Positions 30,992-31,287 of a DNA stretch of 31,287 nt are shown in pieces. The notes below the pieces were generated by a model. That model did not search any database, had not been told where the DNA came from, and worked only from the letters and a program-made list of their open reading frames with translations. Source of the stretch: CAZXEU01 sp964639665 (GTDB lineage Bacteria; Bacteroidota; Rhodothermia; Rhodothermales; Bin80); NCBI GenBank assembly GCA_964639665.1, contig CAZXEU010000176.1:1-31287 (forward strand). The letters run 5' to 3'. Every line of letters begins with the position of its first letter. Positions within the stretch are counted from its first letter, which is position 1. Both the position numbers and the translations under genes were made by a program.

Positions 30992-31287
30992 ATGGTCAGA
31001 ACATACACATATCGCTGTGTACGAATGGGCAAGTCCGAGAGGGCTGCACTGGATGACCTCTTCAAACACCTCGCGTGGATTCGCAACAATGCGGTCGCAC
31101 ATTGCCGCGATGAATGGAGGACCAACAAGAACACGCCATCGCGAACCGATCTCTTCAAGCGCCTTACGGGCATGCGCCGCGGCAATGCCTATGATGCGTC
31201 GAAACCCGTCCGGGCCCAGCGCTCCATGCTTCGGCGCGTTCGCGGAGGCTACGACAGGTTCTTCAAGCTCGGCGCGGGACTGCCTCG
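30992..31287 (+). CDS. tnpB: TnpB (IS200/IS605-type) RNA-guided nuclease, 5' part, cut by window end
   Basis: From ATG 30992 a frame stays open to the last base, giving 98 residues without a stop. It starts MVRTYTYRCVRMGKSERAAL, then LFKHLAWIRNNAVAHCRDEWR and SKPVRAQRSMLRRVRGGYDRFFKLGAGLP. This is the layout of the TnpB N-terminal region: a short beta strand with YRxxP-like start, the helix with WIRN(N)A, and the AxxxxLRRxxxAYxxFF..G-PRF stretch. The RuvC-like catalytic motifs (D, E, D) would lie beyond the window, so whether it is intact cannot be told. No tnpA is seen upstream, and the neighbour is the divergent tandem-DoxX gene. Composition around 30940-31015 is clearly more AT-rich than the rest of the window, which fits an insertion edge. 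Confidence 0.82.
   Translation, partial: MVRTYTYRCVRMGKSERAALDDLFKHLAWIRNNAVAHCRDEWRTNKNTPSRTDLFKRLTGMRRGNAYDASKPVRAQRSMLRRVRGGYDRFFKLGAGLP

Overview
The window looks like a chromosome segment from a GC-rich member of the Rhodothermota/Balneolota side of the Bacteroidota superphylum. Signs are a C-terminal type IX secretion (T9SS) sorting domain with a QNYPNPF motif, a DUF2723 protein O-mannosyltransferase, an LptF/LptG permease with a long periplasmic insert, a GYDD-type YbeY, and many lipoproteins. I saw no tRNA, rRNA, CRISPR array or prophage. The organism call is an inference from protein content only.

Layout. 157-1980 (-): an L-lactate permease. 2372-5643 (+): a DUF1800/DUF1501 pair whose second member carries both a twin-arginine leader and a T9SS sorting domain. 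5909-7098 (-): a small TM2-domain gene cut in two by a decayed ISNCY-type insertion sequence. Removing 866 bp restores an in-frame 107-residue protein, and a perfect 19-bp fold-back hairpin sits on the left junction. 7246-20022 (-): ten genes on one strand, several joined by one-base stop/start overlaps. In transcription order they are a GT2 fused to a degenerate phosphoglycosyl-transferase domain, accA, nadC, an AcuC-type deacetylase, an M20 amidohydrolase, a polyprenyl-phosphate glycosylphosphotransferase, an ABC-F ATPase, an FG-GAP secreted protein, a GDPD-like lipoprotein and pnuC. 20289-23003 (-): LptG-like permease, rsmI, MBL hydrolase. 23092-27003 (+): DUF2723 protein, a small unknown protein, ybeY. 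26978-30902 (-): M24 peptidase lipoprotein, metF, and a tandem-DoxX membrane protein. From 30992 to the window end (+): the 5' part of a TnpB (IS200/IS605) gene with a short palindrome in front of it.

How they work together. Most of the window is housekeeping: fatty-acid precursor (AccA), NAD synthesis and uptake (NadC, PnuC), one-carbon metabolism (MetF), ribosome and rRNA maturation (RsmI, YbeY, ABC-F). A second theme is the cell envelope: the phosphoglycosyl transferase, the GT2 fusion, LptG, the DUF2723 mannosyltransferase and T9SS-exported proteins together point to surface glycan and glycoprotein assembly.

I did not find a clear undescribed defence or mobile system. The most unusual items are the datable IS insertion and its fold-back scar, a GDPD homologue that has lost its catalytic histidine, the GT2-pseudo-PGT fusion, and the Tat-plus-T9SS DUF1501 protein.
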